From the NCBI GenBank assembly GCA_020631735.1, contig CM036201.1:75530353-75594352 (forward strand): DNA of 64,000 bases. Direction: 5' to 3'. Source of the stretch: Saccharum officinarum (Eukaryota > Streptophyta > Magnoliopsida > Poales > Poaceae). Numbering within the stretch: the first letter of the stretch is position 1; the number at the start of each line of letters is the position of its first letter. Below are positions 45,754-57,154 of this stretch, in pieces. Below the pieces are notes generated by a model, which worked only from the letters and a program-made list of their open reading frames with translations, searched no databases and was not told where the DNA came from. The position numbers and the translations under genes were made by a program.

Positions 45754-46374
45754 ATTATTATTTTTTTTGACAAGTTCGGGTGCTTGATGCAAGCACCTCC
45801 AGAATCGTATGCCGTGAGAAGCTGGCTGTGTGTCTTCACTCCGCTCGATATTATCGGGCCTTTATGGGAGGCGAGTGTGTTGCCATTTCGGTCGTACACA
45901 CACCAGACAGACAGAGAGATGCAGGACAGGTGCTTATTCCAGCAAAAGGAACGCCATGGCTGGCTCCGGCTCCGGGATACCGACTCCCCTCGGTTCCCCA
46001 GCGACTTTTGCTGACGCCTTTTTTCACATTCTCATTCCGATGGCTCCGGCGACACTGCTCTGTGGGCGGGGTGGCCAACGGAGACATGGAGTGGTGTCGC
46101 TCTCCCTCTCCTGAGCCGCGTGCAGCACATGATGTTCCCTTCCTTCGTGGTTGGGCCTCGATTTTGTGCTAGCATCCAATTTGAGCCCCAGAAGAAGTCC
46201 GCGGGTCGTAATCCCAGTAGGCCCACTCCAGATCTCATGTAGCGACGAACCCGGAGCCCATCACAGCAGCACAGAACAGCTCGCACCGAAAGCCGACGAG
46301 GCCCACTCGACCACCCACGGCCCGTTTCGCTTCCGCCTTATCCCTCTCGGACCGCTGTCGGATTAGAACAACAG
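45754..46374 (+). other. Upstream region of the tRNA methyltransferase gene
   Basis: GC content rises towards the start codon. No clear TATA box. Several short frames overlap but none is convincing. Confidence 0.35.
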
Positions 46375-48751
46375 ATGGAGGCTGGCCACCGCTACTGCGC
46401 CGTCAGCCTCGGCGGGTTCGCGGCCGTGCGTGCCATCCGGATCCGGCGCCAGCGCCGCGCGGCCGCCTTCTGCTCCCGTGAGTGGCAAGAGATTGCATCC
46501 CCTCCCGGCTCCCGCTCCGGCGTGCCTGTGCCTCTGACGTCCCCCGCGCTTGCAAACGTTTCTGCAGTTGCTGTTGGTGGAGATGGGAATGGCGCCGCGG
46601 GTGGTAAGTGGTGACCGCTGCCTTCTTAATTTGAGGTTTCAGCTCTCATTCCTGTGGCCGACTGCTATTCTATTGATGCGATATAAATAGTCCCCGTCTG
46701 CCATTTTAAGCTCGAATTCTACAGTTACCTGGCTGAATACGAGTTCGGATTGGTGCATTGCGCCTTGTGATCTTGTCTGTTCACGTGATGCCTAAATCTG
46801 ATAGATTCAATTCAATAACTGGGAAGAGAATAACTCTAACCCTTATATCATGTGTCTGTATACAAATATGGAGACAGAGGAAGTCTAGTCTAATCTGTTT
46901 TTACAGATACAGAACGGCCCTCTACTTTAGCTGAGTGGTACACCACATGAACAGTATCATATACATGTTTAAATGGATGGAAGTGCAATGCTTGTAATAC
47001 ACCATATCCTAACCCTGCTTCTGTTTTGCTCGGTGGACAATAAGAGGGTAAACTAGTAACTCTTTGCTGTGCAATACCAATACTAGTGTAGTTGCTTATT
47101 TATGGATGGGTCTACTTTGATTACGGCATGCCATACTAGTGTTGCAAACTAGTAACTAGTTGCAATGTAACACTTGCGAGATGATTATTTTGACTTGCTT
47201 TGCTGTTGTCGCTGAATTATGGATGACTGTACTTCACAGATACCAGGAAATACAGGGTCCATTGCAAGGACATGTGCTGCATCTGCAGTTGGCCTGCATC
47301 TTGTCGGGGTAAGGTTAGTCTCTGGATTATTTGTTGTGTTATTCAGTACAAGGTTCTTGATGCTTCGTCATCTTTCAGGCCCCATATTGTCATCCATCTT
47401 CAGTGTTTTGTTGTTAACTGAAATATGCTTCTTTTTTTTTTTCTCCAGCCATTAGGTTATAAGGTAGACGACACGAAATTGAAGCGTGCGGGATTGGATT
47501 ATTGGCCGTATCCTTTGGTTGGATGTATATATGGGCTGTCACCCCAAATTTAAGTCCATTGGGGCATCAACATGGTCTATATGACAGTTTGATGATCAAT
47601 AGATATAAAAATATGTTAGTTGAAATATAAAAAGTTCAATAGTATTTTTCATGATAAATGCAGTAAGATCAACCTTCTGTTGTCAGTCTATATGATAATC
47701 TGTATATGATCTCTAACATACTAAATCTTGTGGGCATTGAACATAGAAAGAACTCGTCTACTCAAATATCAGTCTTCTTCCTTAATCGCTGCTTTTAAGA
47801 TATGTTGTTGTCAAGATTCATGACTCTTGGGACCATTTCTGTGATTATTTCATGAAGCAGGTGATGAACTCTCTGTTCTCCCGTATATTTAACTACTGAT
47901 TACTTTTCAGCATCATCATGTTCTCTTGACCCCATTAGGAGGGAGATAAAAGGCTGTTGGCATTCACCAAAAGAGGCACACAGATCCATTCAGTAAGTAG
48001 CTACTGCTTCTTCAAGTAGGACTGTAGTATATCCATACCTGCACCGTAATGAAAACTGTCACAGTGGGTATAAAATCTCAACTAATTTGCAAATTTGATT
48101 TTTTTTTAAACTGCTGGCAGGAATATGCCAGGCAAATATATTGATAGAGGAGAGGAAAAGCCAAAGTACAAGCTTAAAAGATGAAAATACAAACGGCCCA
48201 AATGAGGAATTTAGGCCCTCAAAGCAAACGGCCTAAGCCAAAGGCAAAATTTCTCTGAGCTGCCAAAGGCAAAATTTCTCTTAGTCGCTTGGCTCCTGCG
48301 CTACACAATAGTCATGAAGATTTTCTTATGGAAATGGCACGTATTGATGTAGATTTATAGCGGAACACATTGACTTGATCTGATATTGGTGCTCTTTCTC
48401 TAGATCTATAGCAAATATGCAACTCAGATTCTTTGGCATTCACTTGATTAATGTGCTCCATGTTTTGATTAGGATTTCTCCTACAGGCCAGGGGACTGGC
48501 TAGTCTTTGGTTCTGAAACAAAAGGATTGCCTCAACAAGCCCTTGAGGATTGCTGTAAAGAAGGCCTAGGTGGAGGAACCGTCCGAATTCCCATGGTGGA
48601 AACCTACGTCCGGTGCCTGAACCTCTCCGTCAGCGTTGGAATCGCACTGTATGAAGCAGCTAGACAGCTGAACTACGAACAGCTTCATTACCAGCCTGAG
48701 CTCCCACAAGAAGCACAGGGGCTATTCCCAGCAGAGGACATTTATGCATGA
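46375..48751 (+). CDS. SpoU/TrmL-like tRNA 2'-O-methyltransferase, one exon not found
   Basis: Readable exons: 46375-46603 (MEAGHRYCAVSLGG..., transit-peptide-like and Arg-rich), 47240-47308, 47449-47507, 47800-47860, 47939-47992, 48473-48751. From the second on, phases agree and give IPGNTGSIARTCAASAVGLH, PLGYKVDDTKLKRAGLDYW, VVVKIHDSWDHFCDYF, LLAFTKRGTQIHSDFSYRPG, DWLVFGSETKGLP and VRIPMVETYVRCLNLSVSVG, ending PAEDIYA. These are the SpoU motifs 1-3 of the knotted (SPOUT) fold that binds S-adenosylmethionine; TrmL modifies the ribose of tRNA wobble position 34. The N-terminus suggests a plastid or mitochondrial protein. The first exon ends in phase 1 but the next begins in phase 0, and the strand normally before IPGNTG (a VVLVSPQ-like segment) is not visible in the intron, so an exon is missing, unrecognised or lost. 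Confidence 0.85.
48110..48310. repeat. Unclassified insertion in the last intron of the methyltransferase gene
   Basis: GAGAGGAAAAGCCAAAGTAC onward looks unlike the rest of the intron, and CAAAGGCAAAATTTCTCT occurs twice (48239 and 48264). Possibly a LINE or SINE tail; not certain. Confidence 0.35.
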
Positions 48752-49202
48752 AAACTTCTGGCTGATTTTTTGTGTACTGTTCGCCGTGACACATGAGCAT
48801 ATGATTGAGCTGGAGGACCACACACGATTCTGTTGCGAATTCAATTCCAAGCCGAGTCCTTGTCCAGGTGGTGTTCACATGCTCATTCAAAATGTGTACC
48901 AGATTTGCATGAAAGAATCGTTTCAGTACTAGTATAATTTTGCAGTCAGAAGGTGATTAGAGTATGCTAAGATGGGGTATCTTTCTGACTTTTTGTGCAT
49001 GGCCTTGTTTAGATTCCAGAATTCACTCTAAATTTTACTATGCAAAAAGGAGATTCCCCATCACATCAAAATACCGGTAAATGCATGAAGTACTAAATGT
49101 AGATGAAATCATAAACTAATTGCACAATTTTGTTGTACTTTGCGAGACGAACATTTTGAGTCTAATTAATCAATTTTTGGACAATTTTTTGTACTAAAAA
49201 AA

Positions 49203-50809
49203 GGGACAATTGCAAAACTGCCCTTGTTTTGAGATCGAATTCCACGTTTGCCCCTTTTTTTTTTTAACTTTGCACGTTTGCCCCTGTTTTTGAATCCGAA
49301 GGCACCGTTTGCCCTTATTTCTTGACCCCGTCAACTTATTGTGATTAATGGATTAAAAAAATGTTTGGAAAAAAGGAGAAACGGAAAAAGACTATCCTAC
49401 CCATTATCCCCACTCCATTCTATTCTCTGTTTCATATCGTTTCCCCCGACCCGACACTTCGTCTCGCACCGTCGCACGGATAGGGTTAGGGCCGGCACGG
49501 CCTTCGGGGTGGCGTGCGGCGCGGCAGGCGGGGCGGCTCGGCTGCGCATCGCGGAGGAGGGCGGGTCTGCGCGGTGTCGGGCGAGCGGTGGGTCTGCGTG
49601 GCGTCAGGCGAGTGCCTGGGCGCGCGGCCTCGGGCGAGCGGCGGCGCGTCACAGCGTCGGGCGAGCGGCGGCGCGTCGCGGCGCCGGGCGAGCTCCTGGA
49701 CGCGCGGCCTCGGGCAGGCGCCTGGGCGCGCGGCGGGCGGCCGGCGGCCGGAACTGGGGCGGGGCGGGCGGTGGGCGGCTCCTGGGCGTCGCGCCCCCGA
49801 CGGGCGGAGCCGGGGCGGGTGCGGCCGGCGGGCGGAGCTGCTGCGTCGCGTGGCGCCGGCCTTCGAGCGGCCGTCGGGCGGGGCTGGGGCGTCGTGCGGC
49901 TGGCGAGGTGCTCTGGGCGTCCTGGGCGGCCGGCGAGGTGTGGGTGCGCGGGCGGCGGTGCGGCCGTGTGCCTCCGTGCGTGCGTGGTGTCCAGGTCTGG
50001 AATCAAGGCAGGCAGGCGGAGGCAGGTGAGTGGCTGGCTGGATGCGCTCGGTGGGTCAGCTGTTAAATCAGCCCAAGACGAGTGAAAACTAGCTTCTCCA
50101 CGGCTGTGTTCAGTTCCTCAAAAAAAGTACTACGCGAAAAAAAGATTCCCCATCACATCAAACTTGCGATACATGCATGGAGTACTAAATGTAGATGAAA
50201 TCAAAAACTAATTGTACAGCTTGGTTGTACTTTGCGAGACGAACATTTTAAACCTAATTAGTCAACGGTTGGACACTATTTGCCAAATAAAGCCAAAACG
50301 TACTACAGTACTTTTTTTACCTTTTTCAGGGATCTAAACACACCCCACGTAAGGAATTGCTCACACCATCGACGGGTTACTGCAACTACTGAATGTATGT
50401 GTGTGTTCTTGCTTTCTGTCTCTCACAGCGCTACTGCAAGTGCTGAATGATTGAAATGACATGCATGTGTGGATATATACAGAGCTTGGTTGTGGACTTT
50501 GTGATTGAAATGGCATGCATTGTGCAAATATTATCCTTACTGTATATTATCTGCAAATATATGTTGTCATTTGTCCAACATAAGTGCACAATAAGTGTGT
50601 ATAAAAAAATTTAGATTGATTCTGGGGTCATTCATGTTGAGGGCATTTCTGTCTTTTCAGCCTGTACTTAACACCGTTAAGTCCACTTCACAGAACAAGG
50701 GGCAACTGGTGCCTTCAGATTCAAAAAGGAGGGGCAAACGTGCAAAGTTAAAAAAAGGGGGCAAACGTGGAATTGGATCTCAAAACAAGGGCAGTTTTGC
50801 AATTGGCCC
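49203..50809. mobile_element. Mutator-like element (MULE), 1.6 kb, long inverted repeats
   Basis: Ends GGGACAATTGCAAAACTGCC and, inverted, GGGCCAATTGCAAAACTGCC continue alike for about 150 bases (CTTGTTTTGAGATC, CCACGTTTGCCCC, AACTTTGCACGTTTGCCCC). Flanks are A-rich (AAAAAAA and AAAAAATAA), as expected for a duplication within an A tract. The interior at 49440-50080 is very GC-rich with GGCGAGCGGCGGCGCGTC-like repeats and open in three frames but without a known domain; it may be captured DNA. No transposase. Confidence 0.85.
50102..50345. mobile_element. Tourist-like MITE inside the MULE, CAC duplication
   Basis: Starts GGCTGTGTTCAGTTCC, ends GGATCTAAACACACCC, with CAC at 50099-50101 and 50346-50348. 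Confidence 0.88.
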
Positions 50810-50892
50810 AAAAAATAAAAGTACTACAGGATTCGGGGGTGGTACTGTGCAAATTCGACCACCGTGGAATCAGGGATGTAAACAAGGCCTAT

Positions 50893-51176
50893 GCCCTTGT
50901 TTAGTTCCCAATTTCTCCCCCAAATTGCACTATGCGAAAAGGAGATTCCCCATCACATCAAAATATAGGCAAATGCATGGAGTACTAAATGTAGATGAAA
51001 TCAAAAACTAATTGCATAGTTTTGTTGTACTTTACGAGACGAACATTTTGAATCTAATTAATCATTTTTAGGCAATTTTTCACACTAAAAAACAAAAGCT
51101 GCTACAGTGTTCCGGCAGGAACACCGTAGCAGCCAGAGCCGAATCGACAGCTCCGATTCCGGAACTGAACACGGGC
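50893..51176. mobile_element. Tourist-like MITE, TAT duplication
   Basis: Starts GCCCTTGTTTAGTTCC, ends GGAACTGAACACGGGC, with TAT at 50890-50892 and 51177-51179. The left TAT is also the right flank of the split element, so the two abut. Near its right end are inverted words (GTGTTCCGGCAGGAACAC). Confidence 0.88.
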
Positions 51177-51413
51177 TATGTGTACTACTGGTTACTGAAC
51201 CATAAGCTTTGTTAATTGCAATTAGATGCTGCGTTCTGTTGCTTGCTTGTGTGTAAATGTGGTGAGGGAAAGGTTGGTGTGGAAACTTTACTGCCATTCA
51301 AAACCTTGTCTCTGGTCACGCAGCTCACAGGTCAAATAGTGCCCTATCGTGTAGCTGTCCCTGACCAGTGAAATTATTGGGCCATCAGCTGCGTTGGAGG
51401 TTTATAAATGTTA

Positions 51414-51632
51414 GGCCGTTTGGTTTGAAGGAGTTAAAGTTTAAGTCTCATCACATTAATATTCTTTTAAATGCATGGAGTACTAAATGTAGATTAACTG
51501 TATGCATGTCGGCACAGATTAGGAGTAATTTAAGAGACGAATCTATTAAGCCTAATTAGTCCAAGATTGAAAACTTTTTGTCAAATAAGACGAAAGTGCT
51601 ACAATATTTGTTAAACTTTAACACCTAAACTA
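51414..51632. mobile_element. Tourist-like MITE, diverged
   Basis: GGCCGTTTGGTTTGAAGGAG and the inverted right side (GTTTAGGTGTTAAAGTTTAA on the - strand) are similar. The interior has ATGCATGGAGTACTAAATG and AGCCTAATTAGTCC. Ends are approximate. Confidence 0.6.
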
Positions 51633-51739
51633 AAGGAGCAGCAAGTCCTCGTTGTCCTGTGTGAACACTGAACAGCATAGCACATTGGTGTTTCTGAAAC
51701 ACTCGAATGTGTTCGGGATTGAACCCGTGAATGCATTAG

Positions 51740-52202
51740 AAAACAGCATTTTAAGAGTACCCGCCGTACTCATGTACCTCTATATTCATTCTCTATATGT
51801 CCTAGTCAGCAAGATTCTCTTCTCTATACTCAATTCTCCCGCACTCATCCATCCTCTATATCATCCTCTATCCACTCTATTCACCGTGGGACCCACTTGT
51901 CACTTTATCTAAATATATCCATGTGTGATCTAGTTTTGAAGGATTTATTGAGACGAATTTAATGGTGCACTCGAAATTTAATTTGGATTTTTTGTTTGTG
52001 AGTTATATCATTTTTTTTCCTTTGTTTAGCTAGTGGGGTCCGCCGCTACAGAGTATAGAGTAAGCACAGTACTACTCTAAATATAGAGTGAGAGAAAGGA
52101 TAGAGTATCATTTTAGAGTACCCAGTACAGCAGTTTTTACTCTATATTCATACTCTAAAGCTTTAGAGTATCGTTTTAGAGTACCCACTGCGGGTAGTCT
52201 AA
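51740..52202. mobile_element. MITE with GACTACCCGC-type ends
   Basis: The left end AGAGTACCCGCCGTACTCAT and the right end, inverted, AGACTACCCGCAGTGGGTAC are followed on both sides by many ACTCTA/TAGAGT words. Probably a short MULE relative of the elements at 36683 and 52254. Confidence 0.5.
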
Positions 52203-52253
52203 TTCTCTAGTTGGCCTGGCACTGTTTGACTGTACTGGCTCATGGCACAACTA

Positions 52254-53016
52254 AGACTACCCGCACTCATGTACTCTATTTTCATCCTCTATAAGAAATA
52301 TTTCATCCTGGTCATCACAAAATATACAGTTTCCCCGCAATCATTCATACTCTATATCAACCTTTATTTACTACGGGCCCATTTGTCAGTTTTTTTAATA
52401 TTATCCCTCCTCCCTCCCCCGTCCCATTCTCTCTCTCCCCATCGCTTCCTCGCATCCTCCGCCCACCGGCCCGGCGCCACGGCATCTCCCTCCCCGCGCC
52501 GGTGAGCCCTGGCCCACGAGGAGCAGCACCGGTGGCGGCCCTCCTCGCGCCGGCGAGCCCTGGCCCCGGCCCTCCTCCGTCCGTTCGCGAGCGCGAGGGC
52601 GAGGGCTCCTCCGTCCGCGAGCGCCGGCCGTCCTCCGACCATCCGCCGAGCAGCGCCGCCGCGGCCGAGCGCTGTCGGCGCAAGCGGGCGACCTCGACGG
52701 TGGGCGCGTGGCAGGGAGTAGATGTGGAGGCGGGCCTCACCGTCCCCGTCCGCCGGTGTCCTCATGAGATCCTGCTCCGCCTCGCCGGCGAAGAAGAAGA
52801 TGGCGGGCGTCGGCCACCCTCTTCCCCGGCTGCGGTGCTCCACAGAGGCGGGCTGTCGATGCACCCTCCTCCCTCCCTCCCGAGGCCCTGCTCCGTCCGG
52901 CGGGCGAGAAGGAGGAGGAGCAAGGACGAGGCGACGGCGCGGGCGTGGGCCGCCCCTCCCCGAGTGCGACGGCAGGCGGGCGCACGCGTCTGCGCGAGCT
53001 CCGGCGGGCGGCCGCG
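52254..53016. mobile_element. MULE-like element, right side cut off by the LTR element
   Basis: Left end AGACTACCCGCACTCATGTA, then ACTCTATTTTCATCCTCTAT, matches the right end of the 36683-37660 element in inverted form. GC-rich DNA (52430-53016) follows, with long composition-driven frames. The element at 53017 begins inside it, so its right end should lie beyond that element's 3' LTR, outside the window. Confidence 0.45.
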
Positions 53017-53879
53017 TGAAAGGTCCTTGTTTGGTTTTGGTAATTGAGTGACAACTTAGATGGACTAATATGTGGTTATGTGAGATACACAGGAGATTAG
53101 TCCACAGATGATGGTGTCGTGAAGGAGCTCATTGCATATGAGACATGACATGGAGTCATGTGACCAAGGTGGAGAAGATCAAGATGAGGCTTGGCTCGAT
53201 GGACCGGTTGTGAAGGTGAAGGGCAAGTCGAGGCTTTGAAGCGAAGGACCATGCGATGGTGAAGCTTGAGCAAGACTTGGCGCCGACGGACCGATGCAAC
53301 GGTGAAGAGCAAGTGAGGTCAAGATCGATGAACCAATACGGTCACATGATGATATGAAGTGAATCATATCATTTGGTGATTGGTTGGTGCATGTGTTGCA
53401 TCAATATCAGAGGAGATGAAGTGGAATGCGCAAGGCTAATGTATAACCTAGGGCATTTCCATTTCACCGGTCATAGGTGTGTAGAGAAGTTTATGACCGG
53501 GTTTAGGATACATGGCCATACTATCAAGAGGGGCAAACTTGTTTGCATATCGGTCATCTAGTGCCACTTGAGCGATCTAACTTGCATACGTGTTAGGATC
53601 GAGTGGCGAGGCAAGTTGAGTGCCTAATTCCTTCGAAGAAAATGTTTGTGAAAATGCTAACACACATACACAAGGTGGTGATCACTTGTTGGTGTTGACA
53701 CATTTACGAAGGCGATGAAGTTTGAGCGGTAGAGAGGGTTTGGGTCTCTCTCTCCCTCCCACCGAGCTTGCGAGCGCGGGATTCAGGCGTTTTCGGGGAG
53801 TTGAAAAGCCTATTTTCCACTACGCCGGAAGTCGGAAAAGAAACGGAGGAGAACGGAGGTCACAGAGATGACCGGACGC

Positions 53880-54340
53880 TGCACCAGACGCGGTCATGGT
53901 ATGACCGGACGCGTCCGGTCAGTACAGCGCAGGCGCGGGTGCTAGGGTTTGAAACCGGCGCGTCCGGTCACTCGCGGGACCAGCGCGTCCGGTTAGGTGT
54001 CCAGAGGAAACTGAGTACGATCGGACGCGAGGCGCGTCCGGTCACACATGATCGGACGCGTCCGATCGTCGAGGGAGCTTACTGGACTCAAACCGGACGC
54101 GGGCACTGTCGCGTTCGGTCATTGCGAGGGGCGCGTCCGGTCGTTGCTTCGCGGGCGCGCGGAACAGCGCGATCGGCGCGTCCGATCGTTTGACGGGTGC
54201 GTCCGGTAGTTTGACAGGCGTGTCCGGTCATTGCCTGGGGTGCGTCCGGTCGTTGTTTTCACTGTTGGGGTCAGTGACCATTGAAGGATCGGACGCGGCT
54301 GAGCGCGTCCGGTCAGTTACGACCGGCGCGTCCGGTCGTC
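53880..54340 (+). repeat. Array of CCGGACGCGTCCGG-type words in the LTR
   Basis: About fourteen copies of GCGTCCGGTC and variants, some forming full palindromes (GACCGGACGCGTCCGGTC) and some with matched changes on both arms (GATCGGACGCGTCCGATC). The same array appears inverted at about 55760-56310 in the solo LTR. CpG-dense, just upstream of the LTR TATA box. Confidence 0.9.
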
Positions 54341-54385
54341 CCGAAATCTGCCCAGTGAAGGGGTAACGGCGCTATTTGACCGTGG

Positions 54386-54398
54386 GGTTATAAATAGA
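54386..54398 (+). promoter_or_regulatory. TATA box of the 5' LTR
   Basis: GGTTATAAATAGA, followed by GATGCCTTG. The same sequence is present inverted at about 55699-55711 in the solo LTR. Likely the retrotransposon promoter. Confidence 0.7.
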
Positions 54399-54610
54399 TG
54401 CCTTGTCCGGCCGTGGCCATTAGCTGAGCACACTTTAGCCTTGGTGGCTTATTTGGTAGTGCTTGGAAGCCCTCTAACTCACTCATACTTGATAGTGTTC
54501 ATCGGATCGAGTGAGAGAGCGATTCTAGCGCGTTGCATCGAGAGGATTGCATCGAGTGGCACTAGGTGATCGTGTTGCAAGCCGGTGGTGCTTGTTACTC
54601 TTGGAGGTTG

Positions 54611-57154
54611 TGTAGGGTCGAGATGACGGACTAGAGGGGGGGTGAATAGTCCTTTCTAAAACTTAAGCGTGTTGGCTAACCAAAAACAAATGCGGAATTA
54701 AACTTATCGGTCTAGCCAAGACTTCACCCCTCTAACTAAGTTCACAAGCACCTCACAAAGATCCTAATTAAGCAACTAAGGTGCTTTCCTTAGCAAGAGC
54801 TCTCCTATTTAATTCTAGAGCAAGGTCACACAAACCTATGCACTAGTACTTTGCAAGCAAGAGGGAGCTCCTACACAATTCTAGTAAGCAAAGCGCACAA
54901 AGCCTAAGCTCACTAGCAATGCTCAATAACAAGGCAACTAATGCCAAATTAGAGAGCGCAAATCACTTAGCTACACAAACTAAGCAATGTGACTAACAAG
55001 GTTACACAAACCAAATTAGTCACACAAAGGGGAAGCTTCTAGCTACACAAGCAAGAAGATGACTAGCAAGCTACACAAGCAAACTAGTTACGAGAGCAAC
55101 TACACAAGCACAAGTATATATGAAAGTAAATACAAGCTTGTGTTGCATGAAGGCAAACCACCGAGAAGAGTAGACAAAGTTGACACGGTGATTTTCTCCC
55201 GAGGTTCACTTGGTTGCCACCAAGCTACGTCCCCGTTGTGTCGACCAACACTTAGATGGTTCCTCGGTGTGACCCTCAAGTCACTTGCCCCTCAAGGCAC
55301 GCCCCGCAAGGCACCGTAAGACACCACTCTTAAGTGAGGTAACTCAATGACACGCTCAACTAGAGTTGCTCTTCGCGATCCCCGCGGGGTGAGCACAATC
55401 CTCCTCACAAAGCTTCTCCTGAGCCTCGCACAATCTTCTTGCGAGCTTCGACGGAGCCACAAGCCACCAAGCCGTCTAGGAGGTGGCAACCTCCAAGAGT
55501 AACAAGCACTACCGGCTTGCAACACGATCACCTAGTGCCACTCGATGCAACCTCACGATGCAATCGCACTAGAATCGCTGTCTCACTCGATCCGATGAAC
55601 ACTATCAAGCATGAGTGAGTTAGAGGGCTCCCAAGCACTACCACACAAGCCACCAAGGCTAAAGTGTGCTCCCCTACCGGCCACGGCCGACCAAGGCATC
55701 TATTTATAACCCCACGGTCAAATAGAGCCGTTACCCCTTCACTGGGTCCTTTTTCGGGACGACCGGACGCGCCGGTCGTAACTGACCGGACGCGCTCAAC
55801 CGCGTCCAATCCTCCAACGGTCACTGACCCCAACGGTCAAACCAACGACCGGACGCGCCCCAGGCAACGACCGGACGCACCCGTCAAAAGACCGGACGCG
55901 CCGCTTCGAACGACCGGACGCGCCGATCGCACTGACCCGCGCGCCCGCGAAGCAAAGACCGGACGCGCCCCTGGCAACGATCGGACGCGCTGATCGCATG
56001 GCATCGCGCGCGCAACGACATGACCGGACGCGCACTTTGCAACGACCGGACACGACAGTGCCCGCGTCCGGTTAGAGTCCAGTAAGCACCTTCAACGATC
56101 GGACGCGTCCGATCATGTGTGACCGGACACGCCTCACGTCCGATCATCCTCATGAACCGCAGTTCCCTCTGGGTGACTGACCGGACGCGCCGGTCCCGCG
56201 AGTGACCGGACGCGCCGGTTACAAACCCTAACACCCGTGTCTGCGTAGTACTGACCGGACGCGTCCGGTCATACCATGACCGCGTCCGGTGCAGCGTCCG
56301 GTCACCTCTGTGACCTCCGTTCGCCTCCGTTTCTTTTTCGACTTCCGGCGTAGTGGAAAATAGGCTTTTCAACTCCTCGAAAATGCCTGAATCCCGCGCT
56401 CGCAAGCTCGGCGGGAGGGAGAGAGAGATCCAAACCCTCTCTACCGCTCAAACTTCATCGCCTTCGCAAATGTGCCAACACCAACAAGTGATCACCACCT
56501 TGTGCACGTGTGTTAGCATTTTCATAATCATTTTCGAAGGAATTAGGCACTCAACTTGCCTCGCCACTCGATCCTAACACGTATGCACAGTTAGATCGCT
56601 CAAGTGGCACTAGATGACCGATATGCAAACAAGTTTGCCCCTCTTGATAGTACGGCCATCTATCCTAAACCCGGTTATAAACTTCTCTACACACCTATGA
56701 CCGGTGAAATGGAAATGCCCTAGGTTATACCTTAGCCTTGCGCATTCCACTCTATCTCCTCCGACATTGATGCAACACATGCACCAATCAATCACCAAAT
56801 GATATGATTCACTTCATATCATCACGTGACCGTATTGGTTCATTGATCTTGACCTCACTTGCTCTTCACCGTTGCATTGGTCCATCGGCGCCAAGTCTTG
56901 CCCAAGCTTCACCATCGCATGGTCCTTCGCTTCGAAGCCTCAACTTGCCCTTCACCTTCACAACCGGTCCTTCGAGCCAAGCCTCATCTTGATCTTCTCC
57001 ATCTTGGTCACACGACTCCATGTCATGTCTCATATGCAATGAGCTCCTTCATGACACCATCACATGTGGACTAATCTCCTGTGTATCTCACATAACCACA
57101 TATTAGTCCACCTAAGTTGTCACTCAATTACCAAAACCAAACAAGGACCTTTCA
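54611..57154 (-). mobile_element. Solo LTR of the same family, inverted, inside the 5' LTR
   Basis: On the - strand it begins TGAAAGGTCCTTGTTTGG at 57154 and ends CATCTCGACCCTACA at 54611 (2544 bases). GGTTG lies on both sides (54606-54610 and 57155-57159), an exact 5-bp duplication. No internal sequence remains, as after recombination between the LTRs of a full element. Confidence 0.95.

Larger units (their letters stand above)
49001..50889. mobile_element. Tourist-like MITE split by a MULE
   Basis: Left part 49001-49202 (GGCCTTGTTTAGATTCC...) and right part 50810-50889 (...GTAAACAAGGCC) together form one element of about 280 bases of the GTACTTTGCGAGACGAACAT subfamily. The break is in the A-rich part after TTTTTTGTACTAAAAAA. 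Flanks are CAT (48998-49000) and TAT (50890-50892). Confidence 0.82.

Noticed and set aside
49341..50085. 241-codon and other frames in GC-rich DNA
   Set aside because: Repeat-rich MULE filler, open in all frames; Arg/Ala/Gly-biased translation typical of non-coding GC DNA.
52502..53047. 181-codon frame on the + strand
   Set aside because: Composition-driven frame in a truncated MULE-like element that runs into the LTR.
53880..54193. Frame across the CCGGACGCG array
   Set aside because: Repeat translation in an LTR; the frame has no relation to retrotransposon proteins.
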